A stretch of DNA of 36,603 bases from JBOFCO01 sp051646105 (GCA_051646105.1 JBOFCO010000076.1:1-36603); one strand, 5' to 3'; numbered from the stretch's first letter, positions 23,274 to 32,044 are shown. Program-made: numbers and translations. The notes: generated by a model not told the origin, from the sequence alone.

Positions 23274-23741
23274 TTGGCAGCGATGGATATAGAAACCCGC
23301 GTGCGGGAGATCGTCGCGGACCATTCCGCGCTGGAAGGGCCGCTGCTGCCGATCCTTCATGCTGTGCAGGCCGCCATTGGCCATGTGCCCCGCGAGGCGC
23401 TGCCGGTGATCGCCGATGCGCTGAACCTCAGCCGGGCAGAAGTTCATGGCGTGGTCAGTTTCTATCATGATTTCCGCGATGCTCCTGCCGGACGCAATGT
23501 GGTGAAGCTGTGCCGGGCAGAGGCATGCCAGGCCGTCGGCGCCGATGATCTGGCCGATCATGCAAAGGCAAGGCTGGGCGTCGACTGGCACGAAACCACA
23601 CGCAATGGCGCGGTGACGCTGGAACCTGTGTTCTGTCTTGGTCTTTGTGCCTGCGGTCCGGCCGCGATGGTCAACGGCGAATTGCATGGCGCGCTGGATG
23701 CCGAAACGCTGGACGGGATCGTGGCGGAGTGCGGGGCATGA
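23274..23741 (+). CDS. fdsG: NAD-dependent formate dehydrogenase gamma subunit
   Basis: The NuoE-like 2Fe-2S subunit of the cytosolic FdsGBAD formate dehydrogenase, passing electrons near the FMN site. The four ligands are Cys80, Cys85, Cys121 and Cys125 (LCRAEACQA and FCLGLCACGPA). ALEGPLLPILHAVQ near the N-terminus is typical of FdsG. Two starts are possible. TTG 23274 has GGGAGG at proper spacing and is used here; ATG 23283 lies 14 bases from that site. The stop overlaps the fdsB ATG. First structural gene of the operon. Confidence 0.93.
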   Translation: MAAMDIETRVREIVADHSALEGPLLPILHAVQAAIGHVPREALPVIADALNLSRAEVHGVVSFYHDFRDAPAGRNVVKLCRAEACQAVGADDLADHAKARLGVDWHETTRNGAVTLEPVFCLGLCACGPAAMVNGELHGALDAETLDGIVAECGA

Positions 23742-25261
23742 GGATTTACCTGTCCATCGATGCCGCCGCCAAGGCGCTGGGCTCGGAAAAGGTGGCCGAG
23801 GCGATCCGCGCCGAAGCGGCGAAGCGCGGTGTCGATGTGACGCTGACACGCGTCGGATCGCGCGGCATGGTGTGGCTGGAACCGCTGGTCGAGATGGAAA
23901 CATCCAAAGGCCGCGTGGCCTTCGGCCCGATGAAGCCTGCCGATGTGCCGGCGCTGTTTGATGCCGCGCCGCATCCCAAGGCGCAGGGGTTGATGGACGA
24001 ACTGCCCTGGATGAAGGCGCAGACACGGCTGACCTTTGCACGCTGCGGCGTGATCGACCCCCTGTCGCTGGACGAATACCGGGCGCACGGCGGATTGTCC
24101 GGACTGATGAAGGCGCTGGCCATGGCGCCCGCTGCCGTGGTGGCCGAAGTCACCGAAAGCGGCTTGCGCGGCCGGGGTGGCGCGGGCTTTCCGACCGGCA
24201 TCAAGTGGAAAACCGTCCACGATGCACCGGGGCCGCAGAAATACATCGTCTGCAATGCGGATGAGGGCGACAGCGCCACCTTTGCCGACCGCATGCTGAT
24301 GGAGGGCGATCCCTTCACCCTGATCGAGGGCATGGCGATTGCCGGGATCGCGGTGGGGGCAACCAAGGGATACGTCTATATCCGCAGCGAATACCCCGAT
24401 GCCATCGCCACGATGGAAAGTGCCGTGCGCATCGCGCGAGAGGCGGGGGTTCTGGGCGCGGCGGTGATGGGTCGTGGTCCGGCCTTCGACATGGAAATCC
24501 GCGTGGGGGCCGGGGCCTATGTCTGCGGCGAGGAAACCAGCCTGCTGAACAGCCTTGAAGGCAAGCGCGGCGTTGTGCGCGCCAAGCCGCCGCTGCCTGC
24601 GCTGCAAGGCTTCATGGGCCGCCCGACGGTGGTGAACAACGTCATCTCGCTGGCCTCTGGCCCGGTTATCCTTGAGAAAGGTGCGGCCTTCTACAAGGGC
24701 TTCGGCCTTGGCCGGTCGCGCGGCACCATCCCGTTGCAGATTGCGGGGAATGTGAAATACGGCGGGCTGTACGAGATCGCCTTCGGCTTGACCCTGGGTG
24801 AAATTGTCAACGGCATCGCCGGGGGCACCCGTTCCGGCCGTCCGGTGAAAGCGGTGCAGGTCGGCGGGCCGCTCGGGGCCTATTTCCCCCCCGCTCTGTT
24901 TGACACGCCGTTCGGGTATGAGGAGTTCGCGGGCAAGGACGGGCTGATCGGCCATGCCGGGCTGACCGTGTTCGACGACAGTGCCGACATGCTGAAACAG
25001 GCGCGCTTTGCGATGGAGTTCTGCGCGATTGAAAGCTGCGGCAAATGCACCCCCTGCCGCATCGGTGCTGTGCGCGGCGTGGAAACCGTGGACCGCATCG
25101 CGCGTGGCGATGCTGCCGCCATTCCGTTGCTGACCGATCTGTGCGCCACGATGAAATCCGGATCGCTTTGCGCCCTCGGTGGCTTCACCCCCTATCCGGT
25201 GATGTCGGCACTGACGCATTTCCCCGACGATTTCCAAAGGGCTCGGGAGGCAGCGGAATGA
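23738..25261 (+). CDS. fdsB: NAD-dependent formate dehydrogenase beta subunit
   Basis: The NuoF-like subunit that carries FMN and an iron-sulfur cluster and reduces NAD+. The 507-residue protein has an N-terminal thioredoxin-like 2Fe-2S-type domain without a full Cys set. The glycine-rich FMN/NADH site GLRGRGGAGFPTGIKW is near residue 145, followed by CNADEGDS and GAYVCGEETSLLNSLEG. The 4Fe-4S motif is ESCGKCTPCRIG near residue 430, with the fourth Cys in GSLCALGG. It overlaps fdsG and the DUF4287 gene by 4 bases each. Confidence 0.95.
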   Translation: MRIYLSIDAAAKALGSEKVAEAIRAEAAKRGVDVTLTRVGSRGMVWLEPLVEMETSKGRVAFGPMKPADVPALFDAAPHPKAQGLMDELPWMKAQTRLTFARCGVIDPLSLDEYRAHGGLSGLMKALAMAPAAVVAEVTESGLRGRGGAGFPTGIKWKTVHDAPGPQKYIVCNADEGDSATFADRMLMEGDPFTLIEGMAIAGIAVGATKGYVYIRSEYPDAIATMESAVRIAREAGVLGAAVMGRGPAFDMEIRVGAGAYVCGEETSLLNSLEGKRGVVRAKPPLPALQGFMGRPTVVNNVISLASGPVILEKGAAFYKGFGLGRSRGTIPLQIAGNVKYGGLYEIAFGLTLGEIVNGIAGGTRSGRPVKAVQVGGPLGAYFPPALFDTPFGYEEFAGKDGLIGHAGLTVFDDSADMLKQARFAMEFCAIESCGKCTPCRIGAVRGVETVDRIARGDAAAIPLLTDLCATMKSGSLCALGGFTPYPVMSALTHFPDDFQRAREAAE

Positions 25262-25470
25262 CCGAAAAAGTCAAAGGCCCCGCCTCCTATTTCCCGTCGA
25301 TCGAAAAAACCTATGGCCAGCCGATTTCACATTGGCTGGGCCTGATCGAGGCGCAGGCGGATATGACCCATATGAAGATCGTCGCCTGGCTCAAGGAAAA
25401 TCACGGATTGGGTCACGGCCATGCGAATGCGCTGGTCGCCCATGCCCTGTCGAAAAAGAAGGATGCGTGA
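25258..25470 (+). CDS. DUF4287 small protein embedded in the fds operon
   Basis: A 70-residue protein with the DUF4287 pattern: GPASYFPSIEKTYGQPISHW near the N-terminus and KIVAWLKENHGLGHGHANAL at the C-terminal half. Its ATG overlaps the fdsB stop, and its own stop is 1 base before the fdsA ATG, so it is made together with the formate dehydrogenase subunits. DUF4287 proteins have no established biochemical role that I know. The genes usually described for this operon are fdsG, B, A, C and D. A role in assembly or regulation of the enzyme is possible, but that is inference. Confidence 0.88.
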   Translation: MTEKVKGPASYFPSIEKTYGQPISHWLGLIEAQADMTHMKIVAWLKENHGLGHGHANALVAHALSKKKDA

Positions 25471-25471
25471 C

Positions 25472-28363
25472 ATGAAAGATTTCATCATCCCCGATGCCGA
25501 TTACGGCACCCCCGCCAGCCGGGCCAAGGAAATGGTCAGCCTGACCATAGACGGGTTCCCCGTCACAGTGCCCGCGGGAACATCCATCATGCGCGCCGCG
25601 AAAGAGGCGGGGATTTCGGTTCCCAAGCTTTGCGCTACCGACTCTGTCGATGCCTTCGGCTCCTGTCGTCTGTGTCTTGTGGAAATCGAGGGTCGTGCGG
25701 GAACGCCCGCATCCTGCACCACGCCTGTTGCGCCGGGGATCAGCGTTCACACCCAGACCGGCAAGCTGAAGCAACTGCGGCGCGGGGTGATGGAGCTGTA
25801 TATCTCAGATCACCCGCTGGATTGCCTGACCTGCGCTGCCAATGGCGATTGCGAGTTGCAGGACATGGCGGGCGCGGTCGGCCTGCGCGACGTGCGGTAT
25901 GAGGCCGTGGATACCCATTTCCGCGCCAAGGACACCAGCGGCGAGGCGAATGCCCAGTGGCTGCCGAAAGACGACAGCAATCCCTATTTCACCTATGATC
26001 CGTCGAAATGCATCGTCTGCTCGCGCTGCGTCCGCGCGTGCGAGGAAGTGCAGGGCACATTTGCGCTGACCATTGAAGGCCGGGGGTTCGACAGCCGCGT
26101 GTCGCCGGGGATGCACGAGGCGTTCATGGACAGCGAATGCGTGTCTTGCGGGGCTTGCGTGCAGGCCTGCCCGACCGCAACATTGACCGAAAAGAGCATC
26201 ATCGAAATCGGTACGCCGTCGCATTCGGTCATAACCACCTGCGCCTATTGCGGGGTCGGATGCAGCTTCAAGGCGGAAATGCGCGGCGATGAACTGGTGC
26301 GGATGACGCCCTACAAGCACGGCAAGGCCAATCGGGGCCATTCCTGCGTGAAAGGGCGCTTTGCCTATGGCTATGCAACGCACAAGGACCGCATCCTGAA
26401 CCCGATGATCCGCGACAGCATCAACGACCCGTGGAAGGAAGTTTCCTGGCCCGAGGCGATGGAATTTGCCGCGACCCGGATGAAGGCAATCCAGCAGAAA
26501 TACGGGCGGCAGTCCGTGGGCGTCATCACCTCCTCCCGCTGCACCAACGAAGAAACCTATCTGGTGCAGAAGCTGACCCGCGCGGTGTTCATGAACAACA
26601 ACACCGACACCTGTGCCCGCGTCTGCCATTCGCCGACCGGCTACGGGCTTGGCCAGACCTTTGGCACCAGCGCAGGCACGCAGGATTTCGACAGCGTCGA
26701 ACAGACCGATGTGGTGATCGTGATCGGCGCCAACCCGACCGACGGGCACCCCGTCTTTGCCAGCCGTCTGAAAAAGCGGCTGCGTCAGGGCGCGCGGCTG
26801 ATCGTCATCGATCCGCGCCGCACCGATATGGTGAAATCGCCGCATATCAGGGCGGCCCATCACCTTGCCCTGCGCCCCGGCACCAATGTCGCCGTCGTCA
26901 CCGCACTGGCGCATGTGATCGTGACCGAAGGGCTGATGGACGAGGAATTCATCAGGCTACGCTGCGACTGGGATGAATTCCAGGACTATGCCGAATTCGT
27001 ATCTGCCCCGAACCATTCCCCGGAAGCGACCGAACTGCTGACCGGCGTTCCTGCCGCTGAAATGCGCGCGGCGGCGCGGCTGTTCGCCAAGGGTGGCAAT
27101 GGCGCGATCTATTACGGGCTGGGCGTGACAGAGCATAGTCAGGGGTCCACCACCGTGATCGGCATCGCCAACCTTGCCATGCTGACCGGAAACATCGGGC
27201 GGCCGGGCGTGGGCGTGAACCCGCTGCGGGGGCAGAACAACGTGCAGGGATCGTGCGACATGGGATCATTCCCGCATGAACTTCCCGGCTACCGCCATGT
27301 GAAGAACGCCGATGTCCGGGCGGTCTATGAAAGCCTGTGGGGCGTGACCATCGACCCCGAACCGGGCCTGCGCATCCCGAACATGCTGGATGCCGCCGTG
27401 GAAGGCACCTTCAAGGGTCTGTATTGTCAGGGCGAGGATATCCTGCAATCGGATCCCGACACGCATCATGTTGCGGCGGGCCTTGCGGCGATGGAATGCG
27501 TGATCGTCCATGACCTGTTCCTGAACGAAACCGCCAATTACGCGCATGTGTTCTTTCCCGGATCGTCCTTCCTGGAAAAAGACGGCACATTCACCAATGC
27601 CGAGCGTCGCATCAACCGCGTGCGCAAGGTGATGGCCCCCCGGAACGGTTATGCCGACTGGGAAGTGACACAGATGTTTGCCAATGCCATGCTGAAGGAA
27701 ACCGGCAGCGCGGAATGGACCTACACCCACCCCGCGCAGATCATGGAGGAAATCGCCGCGACCACGCCCAGCTTTGCCGGTGTGACCTATGAGCTGCTGG
27801 AAACCATGGGATCGGTGCAATGGCCCTGCAACGAAAAGGCCCCTGAAGGTACGCCGCTGATGCATATCGACGGTTTCGTGCGCGGCAAGGGCAAGTTCAT
27901 CCGCACCGAATATGTGGCGACCGATGAAAAGACCGGCCCGCGCTTCCCGCTGCTGCTGACCACCGGGCGCATCCTGTCGCAATACAACGTGGGTGCGCAG
28001 ACGCGGCGCACCGCGAATGTGGAATGGCATGGCGAGGATGTGCTGGAAATCCATCCGCACGACGCCGAGGTTCGCGGCGTGAAGGATGGCGACTGGGTCA
28101 AGCTGGCATCACGCGCGGGTGATACCGCGCTGCGTGCTGAAATCACCGACCGGGTTTCACCGGGCGTGGTCTATACCACCTTCCACCACCCTGATACGCA
28201 GGCGAATGTCATCACCACCGATTATTCCGACTGGGCTACGAACTGCCCGGAATACAAGGTGACGGCGGTGCAGGTTTCGCCGTCCAACGGGCCGTCGCAG
28301 TGGCAGGAGGATTACAATGCCCATGCGACACTGTCGCGGCGTATCCTGCCCGCTGCGGAGTAA
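25472..28363 (+). CDS. fdsA: NAD-dependent formate dehydrogenase alpha (catalytic) subunit
   Basis: The 963-residue molybdenum bis-MGD subunit that oxidises formate to CO2. In order: an N-terminal 2Fe-2S domain (FGSCRLCLVEIEG, SCTTPV); a His/Cys cluster (HPLDCLTCAANGDCELQ); two ferredoxin-type 4Fe-4S motifs (CIVCSRCVRACEE and CVSCGACVQACPTAT); the molybdopterin-domain 4Fe-4S motif (CAYCGVGCSF); and the molybdenum ligand Cys385 in TCARVCHSPTG, where some enzymes have selenocysteine. LTTGRILSQYN marks the C-terminal MGD-binding domain. ATG 25472 follows the DUF4287 stop by 1 base. Cytosolic, with no signal peptide. Confidence 0.96.
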   Translation: MKDFIIPDADYGTPASRAKEMVSLTIDGFPVTVPAGTSIMRAAKEAGISVPKLCATDSVDAFGSCRLCLVEIEGRAGTPASCTTPVAPGISVHTQTGKLKQLRRGVMELYISDHPLDCLTCAANGDCELQDMAGAVGLRDVRYEAVDTHFRAKDTSGEANAQWLPKDDSNPYFTYDPSKCIVCSRCVRACEEVQGTFALTIEGRGFDSRVSPGMHEAFMDSECVSCGACVQACPTATLTEKSIIEIGTPSHSVITTCAYCGVGCSFKAEMRGDELVRMTPYKHGKANRGHSCVKGRFAYGYATHKDRILNPMIRDSINDPWKEVSWPEAMEFAATRMKAIQQKYGRQSVGVITSSRCTNEETYLVQKLTRAVFMNNNTDTCARVCHSPTGYGLGQTFGTSAGTQDFDSVEQTDVVIVIGANPTDGHPVFASRLKKRLRQGARLIVIDPRRTDMVKSPHIRAAHHLALRPGTNVAVVTALAHVIVTEGLMDEEFIRLRCDWDEFQDYAEFVSAPNHSPEATELLTGVPAAEMRAAARLFAKGGNGAIYYGLGVTEHSQGSTTVIGIANLAMLTGNIGRPGVGVNPLRGQNNVQGSCDMGSFPHELPGYRHVKNADVRAVYESLWGVTIDPEPGLRIPNMLDAAVEGTFKGLYCQGEDILQSDPDTHHVAAGLAAMECVIVHDLFLNETANYAHVFFPGSSFLEKDGTFTNAERRINRVRKVMAPRNGYADWEVTQMFANAMLKETGSAEWTYTHPAQIMEEIAATTPSFAGVTYELLETMGSVQWPCNEKAPEGTPLMHIDGFVRGKGKFIRTEYVATDEKTGPRFPLLLTTGRILSQYNVGAQTRRTANVEWHGEDVLEIHPHDAEVRGVKDGDWVKLASRAGDTALRAEITDRVSPGVVYTTFHHPDTQANVITTDYSDWATNCPEYKVTAVQVSPSNGPSQWQEDYNAHATLSRRILPAAE

Positions 28364-28366
28364 CGG

Positions 28367-29182
28367 ATGGCCACGCACCGCGCCCTGCCCCGTCTGGGCT
28401 TTCGCGCCGGTCAGACGGCGCAGGGCAGCCGTGCCCTGCCCGAGGAAGTGCCGGTGGCGATCAGCTACAACGGCAGCACCCAGGCGGTGATGATGGCGAC
28501 CCCAGACGCGATGGAGGATTTCGCGCGCGGCTTTACCCTGACCGAAGGCATCGCTGCGCCGGACGAGATCGCCGAAATTGCGGTCGCACCTTCATCGCGC
28601 GGGATCGACCTGCAAATCTGGCTGGCGGATGCGGCTGGCGAACGGCTGGCGGCGCGGCGGCGGCGCATGGCCGGGCCGGTTGGCTGCGGGCTGTGCGGTA
28701 TCGACAGCATCGACGAGGCGGTGAAAGAGCCGCGGCCCGTGCCGGGTGCCGCTCTCAGCCTGTCCCCCGCGCAGGTGACGCAGGCCATGTCACTGCTGCC
28801 CGACGGGCAGGTCCTGCACGATGCCACCCGCGCCGCCCATGCCGCGGGCTTCTACGTCCCCGGTCGTGGTATCGTGGCACTGCGCGAGGACGTCGGGCGG
28901 CACAATGCGCTGGACAAGCTGGCGGGGGCGCTGCTGGCCGCCGGGGTCGACCCCGGCACCGGGGCGGTGGTGCTGACCAGCCGGGTTTCAATCGACATGG
29001 TGCAGAAGACCTGCGCCATCGGCGCGCCGCTGCTGATCGCCGCATCCGCCCCCACCGCCGCCGCTGTCGATATGGCCGAAGCCGCCGGCCTGACGCTGAT
29101 CGCACTGGCCCGTGGCGACAGTTTCGAGATTTTCACCCATCCCAACCGGATCGCAGCCGAAAGACCCGCCGATGTCGCATGA
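28367..29182 (+). CDS. fdsC: Formate dehydrogenase accessory sulfurtransferase (FdsC/FdhD family)
   Basis: A 271-residue FdhD-family protein that carries sulfur to the bis-MGD cofactor and protects or hands it to FdsA. It has the conserved Cys107-x2-Cys110 in GCGLCGIDS, an N-terminal EEVPVAISYNG segment, the FARGFTLTEG motif and the loop GREDVGRHNALDKL-like sequence (ALREDVGRHNALDKL) that contacts the nucleotide. It begins 3 bases after fdsA and overlaps fdsD by 11 bases. In Rhodobacter capsulatus the equivalent protein is FdsC. Confidence 0.95.
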   Translation: MATHRALPRLGFRAGQTAQGSRALPEEVPVAISYNGSTQAVMMATPDAMEDFARGFTLTEGIAAPDEIAEIAVAPSSRGIDLQIWLADAAGERLAARRRRMAGPVGCGLCGIDSIDEAVKEPRPVPGAALSLSPAQVTQAMSLLPDGQVLHDATRAAHAAGFYVPGRGIVALREDVGRHNALDKLAGALLAAGVDPGTGAVVLTSRVSIDMVQKTCAIGAPLLIAASAPTAAAVDMAEAAGLTLIALARGDSFEIFTHPNRIAAERPADVA

Positions 29183-29405
29183 AAGCCCGCACGCCAAGCT
29201 GATCTATATGGCCAACCAGATTTCGAAATTCATGGAATCCAAACCCGAAGCCGAAGGCATTGCCGGGCTGGCCGCGCATATCAACGATTTCTGGGAACCC
29301 CGGATGCGCCGCCACCTGTTCGAGGTGCTGGACAAGGGCGGCGAAGGGTTGCGCCCGCTGGTCATCACAGCCGCCGCACAGATCAGACGCCCCGCCGCCG
29401 CCTGA
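29172..29405 (+). CDS. fdsD: Formate dehydrogenase delta subunit
   Basis: A 77-residue small subunit that stabilises the FdsGBA complex. Characteristic segments are LIYMANQISKFMESKP, GLAAHINDFWEPRMRRHLFE and the C-terminal LRPLV. ATG 29172 lies inside fdsC in another frame, giving an 11-base overlap. It is the last gene of the operon, and a hairpin begins at its stop codon. Confidence 0.93.
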   Translation: MSHESPHAKLIYMANQISKFMESKPEAEGIAGLAAHINDFWEPRMRRHLFEVLDKGGEGLRPLVITAAAQIRRPAAA

Positions 29406-29427
29406 GGGTGGGGCGGGAAGCGCCCTC
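29404..29427 (+). terminator. Hairpin at the end of the fds operon
   Basis: GAGGGTG (29404-29410) pairs with CGCCCTC (29421-29427) over 7 positions with one wobble, closing a 10-base loop. It starts within the fdsD stop codon and is followed by AATT but no U run. It is plausibly the fds operon terminator, or it may belong to the folded RNA that follows. Confidence 0.45.
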
Positions 29428-29431
29428 AATT

Positions 29432-29537
29432 GGTTATGAAACAACCTCCTCTTTCTGCTCCGGTCCAACCCTGCGGTGCGGTCCCTCTTCTGACCGAGGA
29501 GGCCATAACCGCCTGAACAAGGTTGGGCCACAGAAGA
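29432..29537 (+). ncRNA. Candidate structured RNA / riboswitch-like leader of the methyltransferase gene
   Basis: Within 106 bases, several perfect pairings occur. GGTTATG (29432-29438) pairs with CATAACC (29504-29510), CCTCCTC (29445-29451) with GAGGAGG (29496-29502), and GGTC (29480-29483) with GACC (29492-29495), giving three nested helices. A competing set exists: GGTCCAACC (29462-29470) with GGTTGGGCC (29521-29529, one wobble) and TCTTCTG (29486-29492) with CAGAAGA (29531-29537). These cross the first set. Mutually exclusive folds about 125 bases before a homocysteine methyltransferase start fit a regulatory leader. I do not recognise a known class (not SAM-II, SAH or cobalamin by their core sequences). 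Confidence 0.4.
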
Positions 29538-29662
29538 CGAGAAGCGCGCCCTAATACGAAGCAGTTCCGCGGACGAGTGCCGCCATGCTATGTTCCGTTG
29601 CACCAGGGCCCCGGCAGAAGCTTCTCGCTGAGGTTCATTGAGGATCGAGTTGGAGAAGGCAC

Positions 29663-30598
29663 ATGCTTCCACAACAATCCGGTCGATTGATGACGAGTGC
29701 TGGCGGGTTTGAGACGTGGATGCAGTATGTTGACGGGTTCACCCTGCGTCACTTCTGCGGTTTCGAACTGTTGAACGATGCAAGGGGCGTGAGTTGCTTG
29801 CGTGACTATCATCGAAAGGTCGTCGAGGCTGCGGTTGCCAATGGCTTCGGGGTCATCAACGAGGGGCTGCATTATCGTGCAAGCAAGGATTGGGGTACCC
29901 TGACCGGCTTCTCTCGGGAAGCATTGGAGGAAATCAATATTCGGGGCATTGAGTTTTATCGGGATTTTGCCCGCGAGTATGCGACGGACGAAACGCCAAT
30001 GGTTGTCTCGGGCGCGATCGGACCAAAGGGTGATGCCTATAACATCGGCCGTGTTCCCGATGCGACCGAGGCCGAGGACTATCATGCTGACCAAATTCTG
30101 ACGATGCGGAAGGCGGGCGCAGATCAGGTTACGGCAATGACCTTTTCGGGAATCGAAGAGGCGATTGGTTTCTGCCGCGCGGCCAGGGCCGCAGAGCTGC
30201 CAGTTGTGGTTTCATTCTTCGTTGCGCGCGGCGGACGACTGAAAGGTGGGGAAAGTCTCGAAGAAGCCATCTCTCGGGTTGATGCAGCCACCGAGGGAGC
30301 GCCGGTTTACTTCATGATCAACTGCACCCATCCGACCGAATTTGAGCCTGGGCTGACGCCGGGTTCGTGGACTGCGAGGTTGGGGGGCTTCATGCCAAAT
30401 GCGGTGGCCGCCGAGACACTGGACCTTTGCAAACTGGGCCACCTTGAAGATGGCGATCCCGCCGAACTGGGGGGACAGATGGCGGACCTTGCCCGCAGAT
30501 TTCCCCATATAAACGTTTGGGGTGGATGCTGCGGGACGGACGGACGCCACATCGGCGAGATCACGCGCCAGGTCTCGGCAACGCGAGCGAATATTTAG
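29663..30598 (+). CDS. Homocysteine S-methyltransferase family protein
   Basis: A 311-residue zinc-dependent methyltransferase of the homocysteine-binding family (as in MetH N-domain, BHMT, MmuM). The zinc Cys ligands are Cys221 (MINCTHP) and Cys289/Cys290 (WGGCCGTDGRHI). INEGLHYRASKDWG near residues 65-78 is the family's N-terminal strand region in variant form, and VVSGAIGPKGDAY is conserved. It probably moves a methyl group from a thio- or quaternary-amine donor to homocysteine or a related thiol; the donor is unknown. ATG 29663 has GGAGAAGG upstream. GC is lower than in neighbours (96 of 180 at 29761-29940), hinting at transfer. Convergent with the Gfo/Idh gene. Confidence 0.88.
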   Translation: MLPQQSGRLMTSAGGFETWMQYVDGFTLRHFCGFELLNDARGVSCLRDYHRKVVEAAVANGFGVINEGLHYRASKDWGTLTGFSREALEEINIRGIEFYRDFAREYATDETPMVVSGAIGPKGDAYNIGRVPDATEAEDYHADQILTMRKAGADQVTAMTFSGIEEAIGFCRAARAAELPVVVSFFVARGGRLKGGESLEEAISRVDAATEGAPVYFMINCTHPTEFEPGLTPGSWTARLGGFMPNAVAAETLDLCKLGHLEDGDPAELGGQMADLARRFPHINVWGGCCGTDGRHIGEITRQVSATRANI

Positions 30599-30621
30599 AA
30601 CGCGGCCAAGCATAGACAGCG

Positions 30622-30644
30622 GCGCCTGCGCGTTGGGCAGGTGC
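30622..30644. terminator. Hairpin downstream of the methyltransferase gene
   Basis: GCGCCTGC (30622-30629) pairs with GCAGGTGC (30637-30644) over 8 positions with one wobble around a 7-base loop. It lies 24 bases after the stop, in the 169-base gap between convergent genes. No U run follows, so it is a weak or factor-assisted terminator candidate. The rest of the gap (30645-30767) shows nothing clear. Confidence 0.4.
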
Positions 30645-30767
30645 GGACATCAGACCCCACCCTCCCCTGAGTTCGCCCGATTTACACTGCGGGTGACCCC
30701 TAAGCTGACCTGTTTCCCGGTGACGGGCCTTCAAAAGGCTTTATCGACCGACAGCGAAGGGCCGCCG

Positions 30768-31943
30768 TCAGACACCCAGCCCCACCCATGCCCCGTTCTT
30801 TTTCGACGACCGCACGCAGGCATCAACAAAGGCAACCCCGGCCAACCCGTCCCGCAGGGTCGGATAGATCACATCGGCGGGAATTGCCTGCCCGGCGCGA
30901 CGAGCCTGAATGGCCCGGGCAGCTTCGGCGTAGATGTTGGCGAAACCTTCCAGATAGCCTTCCGGATGGCCACCGGGAGTACGGCTGACCCGCGCCGCAT
31001 CGGCATTCGCCCCCGCCCCGCCGCGCGTCAGCAGGCGCTTTGGCTGGCCATAGGGGGTGAACCACAGATAGTTCGGATCTTCCTGCGCCCATTCCAGCCC
31101 GCCCTTGTCGCCGTAGATGCGCAGCTTCAGCGCGTTTTCATTGCCCGGCGCGACCTGACTGCACCACAGCATCCCCTTGGCCCCGCCCTTCCAGCGCAGC
31201 AGGACGTGGCCGTTATCATCCAGCCTGCGCCCGGGCACAAAGGCATCCAGATCGGCAGCCAGTGTATCAAGCTCCAGCCCCGACACGAAACTGGCCAGGT
31301 TGAATGCGTGGGTGCCGATGTCGCCCGTGGCCCCGCCCACCCCGGACTGCGCCGGATCGGACCGCCACGCCGCCTGCTTCTGGCCCGTAGCCTCCAGCGC
31401 CTCGGTCAGCCAGTCCTGCACATATTCCACGTTGACCAGACGGATGTTCCCCAGCTCCCCCGCAGCGACCATGGCGCGGGCCTGCCGGATCATCGGATAT
31501 CCGGTGTAATTATGGGTCAGTACAAACAGTGCATCGGATTTTTCCGCCGCCGCCACCAGCCGTTTCGCTTCTGGCAAGGTCGCGGTCAGCGGCTTGTCGC
31601 AGATCACATGAATGCCGCGTTTCAGGAATTGCAGCGCCACCGGGGCGTGCATGTGGTTCGGGGTGACGATGGCAACCGCCTCGATCCCGTCCTTGCGGCG
31701 GGCTTCCCTCTGCGCCATTTCGGCAAAGCTGACATAGCTGCGCACGGGGTCGATCCCCAGCTCGTCTCCCGATGCCTTCGCCCTTTCAGGGCTGGAACTG
31801 AACGCCCCCGCGATCAGGTCGAACTGTCCGTCGATGCGCGAAGCGATGCGGTGCACGCCGCCGATAAACGCACCCTGTCCGCCGCCCACCATGCCCAGAC
31901 GGATGCGGCCGCCATGCTTTTCGGATTTTCCCTCTATCGTCAT
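30768..31943 (-). CDS. Gfo/Idh/MocA family oxidoreductase
   Basis: A 391-residue NAD(P)-dependent sugar or cyclitol dehydrogenase. The Rossmann motif is LGMVGGGQGAFIG (about residues 16-28). VTPNHMHAPVAL and the catalytic CDKPLT (Asp116-Lys117-Pro118, variant of EKP) follow. The family His/Asp pair is probably in GGATGDIGTHAFNL. It is the last gene of a minus-strand cluster with a TIM-barrel isomerase and an SMP-30 lactonase, which together look like oxidation, isomerisation and lactone opening of an unidentified sugar or inositol derivative. No transporter or regulator is visible nearby. Confidence 0.9.
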   Translation of the reverse strand: MTIEGKSEKHGGRIRLGMVGGGQGAFIGGVHRIASRIDGQFDLIAGAFSSSPERAKASGDELGIDPVRSYVSFAEMAQREARRKDGIEAVAIVTPNHMHAPVALQFLKRGIHVICDKPLTATLPEAKRLVAAAEKSDALFVLTHNYTGYPMIRQARAMVAAGELGNIRLVNVEYVQDWLTEALEATGQKQAAWRSDPAQSGVGGATGDIGTHAFNLASFVSGLELDTLAADLDAFVPGRRLDDNGHVLLRWKGGAKGMLWCSQVAPGNENALKLRIYGDKGGLEWAQEDPNYLWFTPYGQPKRLLTRGGAGANADAARVSRTPGGHPEGYLEGFANIYAEAARAIQARRAGQAIPADVIYPTLRDGLAGVAFVDACVRSSKKNGAWVGLGV

Positions 31944-32044
31944 GTGTTCTCCCTTGCGGCTGCGGGGCCGCCCTTGATCGTCGTCACTTGTCAGCTATCG
32001 CCATCACGGACCGCAGGATGGGCCAGAAGATGGGCCGGTCGTCA

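Noticed and set aside
23558..25237. 559-residue minus-strand frame opposite fdsG/fdsB
   Set aside because: Antisense shadow; the composition (His, Gln, Arg) and lack of motifs contrast with the clear FdsB motifs on the plus strand.
29404..29662. Known riboswitch classes (SAM-II, SAH, cobalamin) ahead of the methyltransferase
   Set aside because: None of the core sequences I know for these classes is present, so the region is reported only as an unclassified structured RNA candidate.
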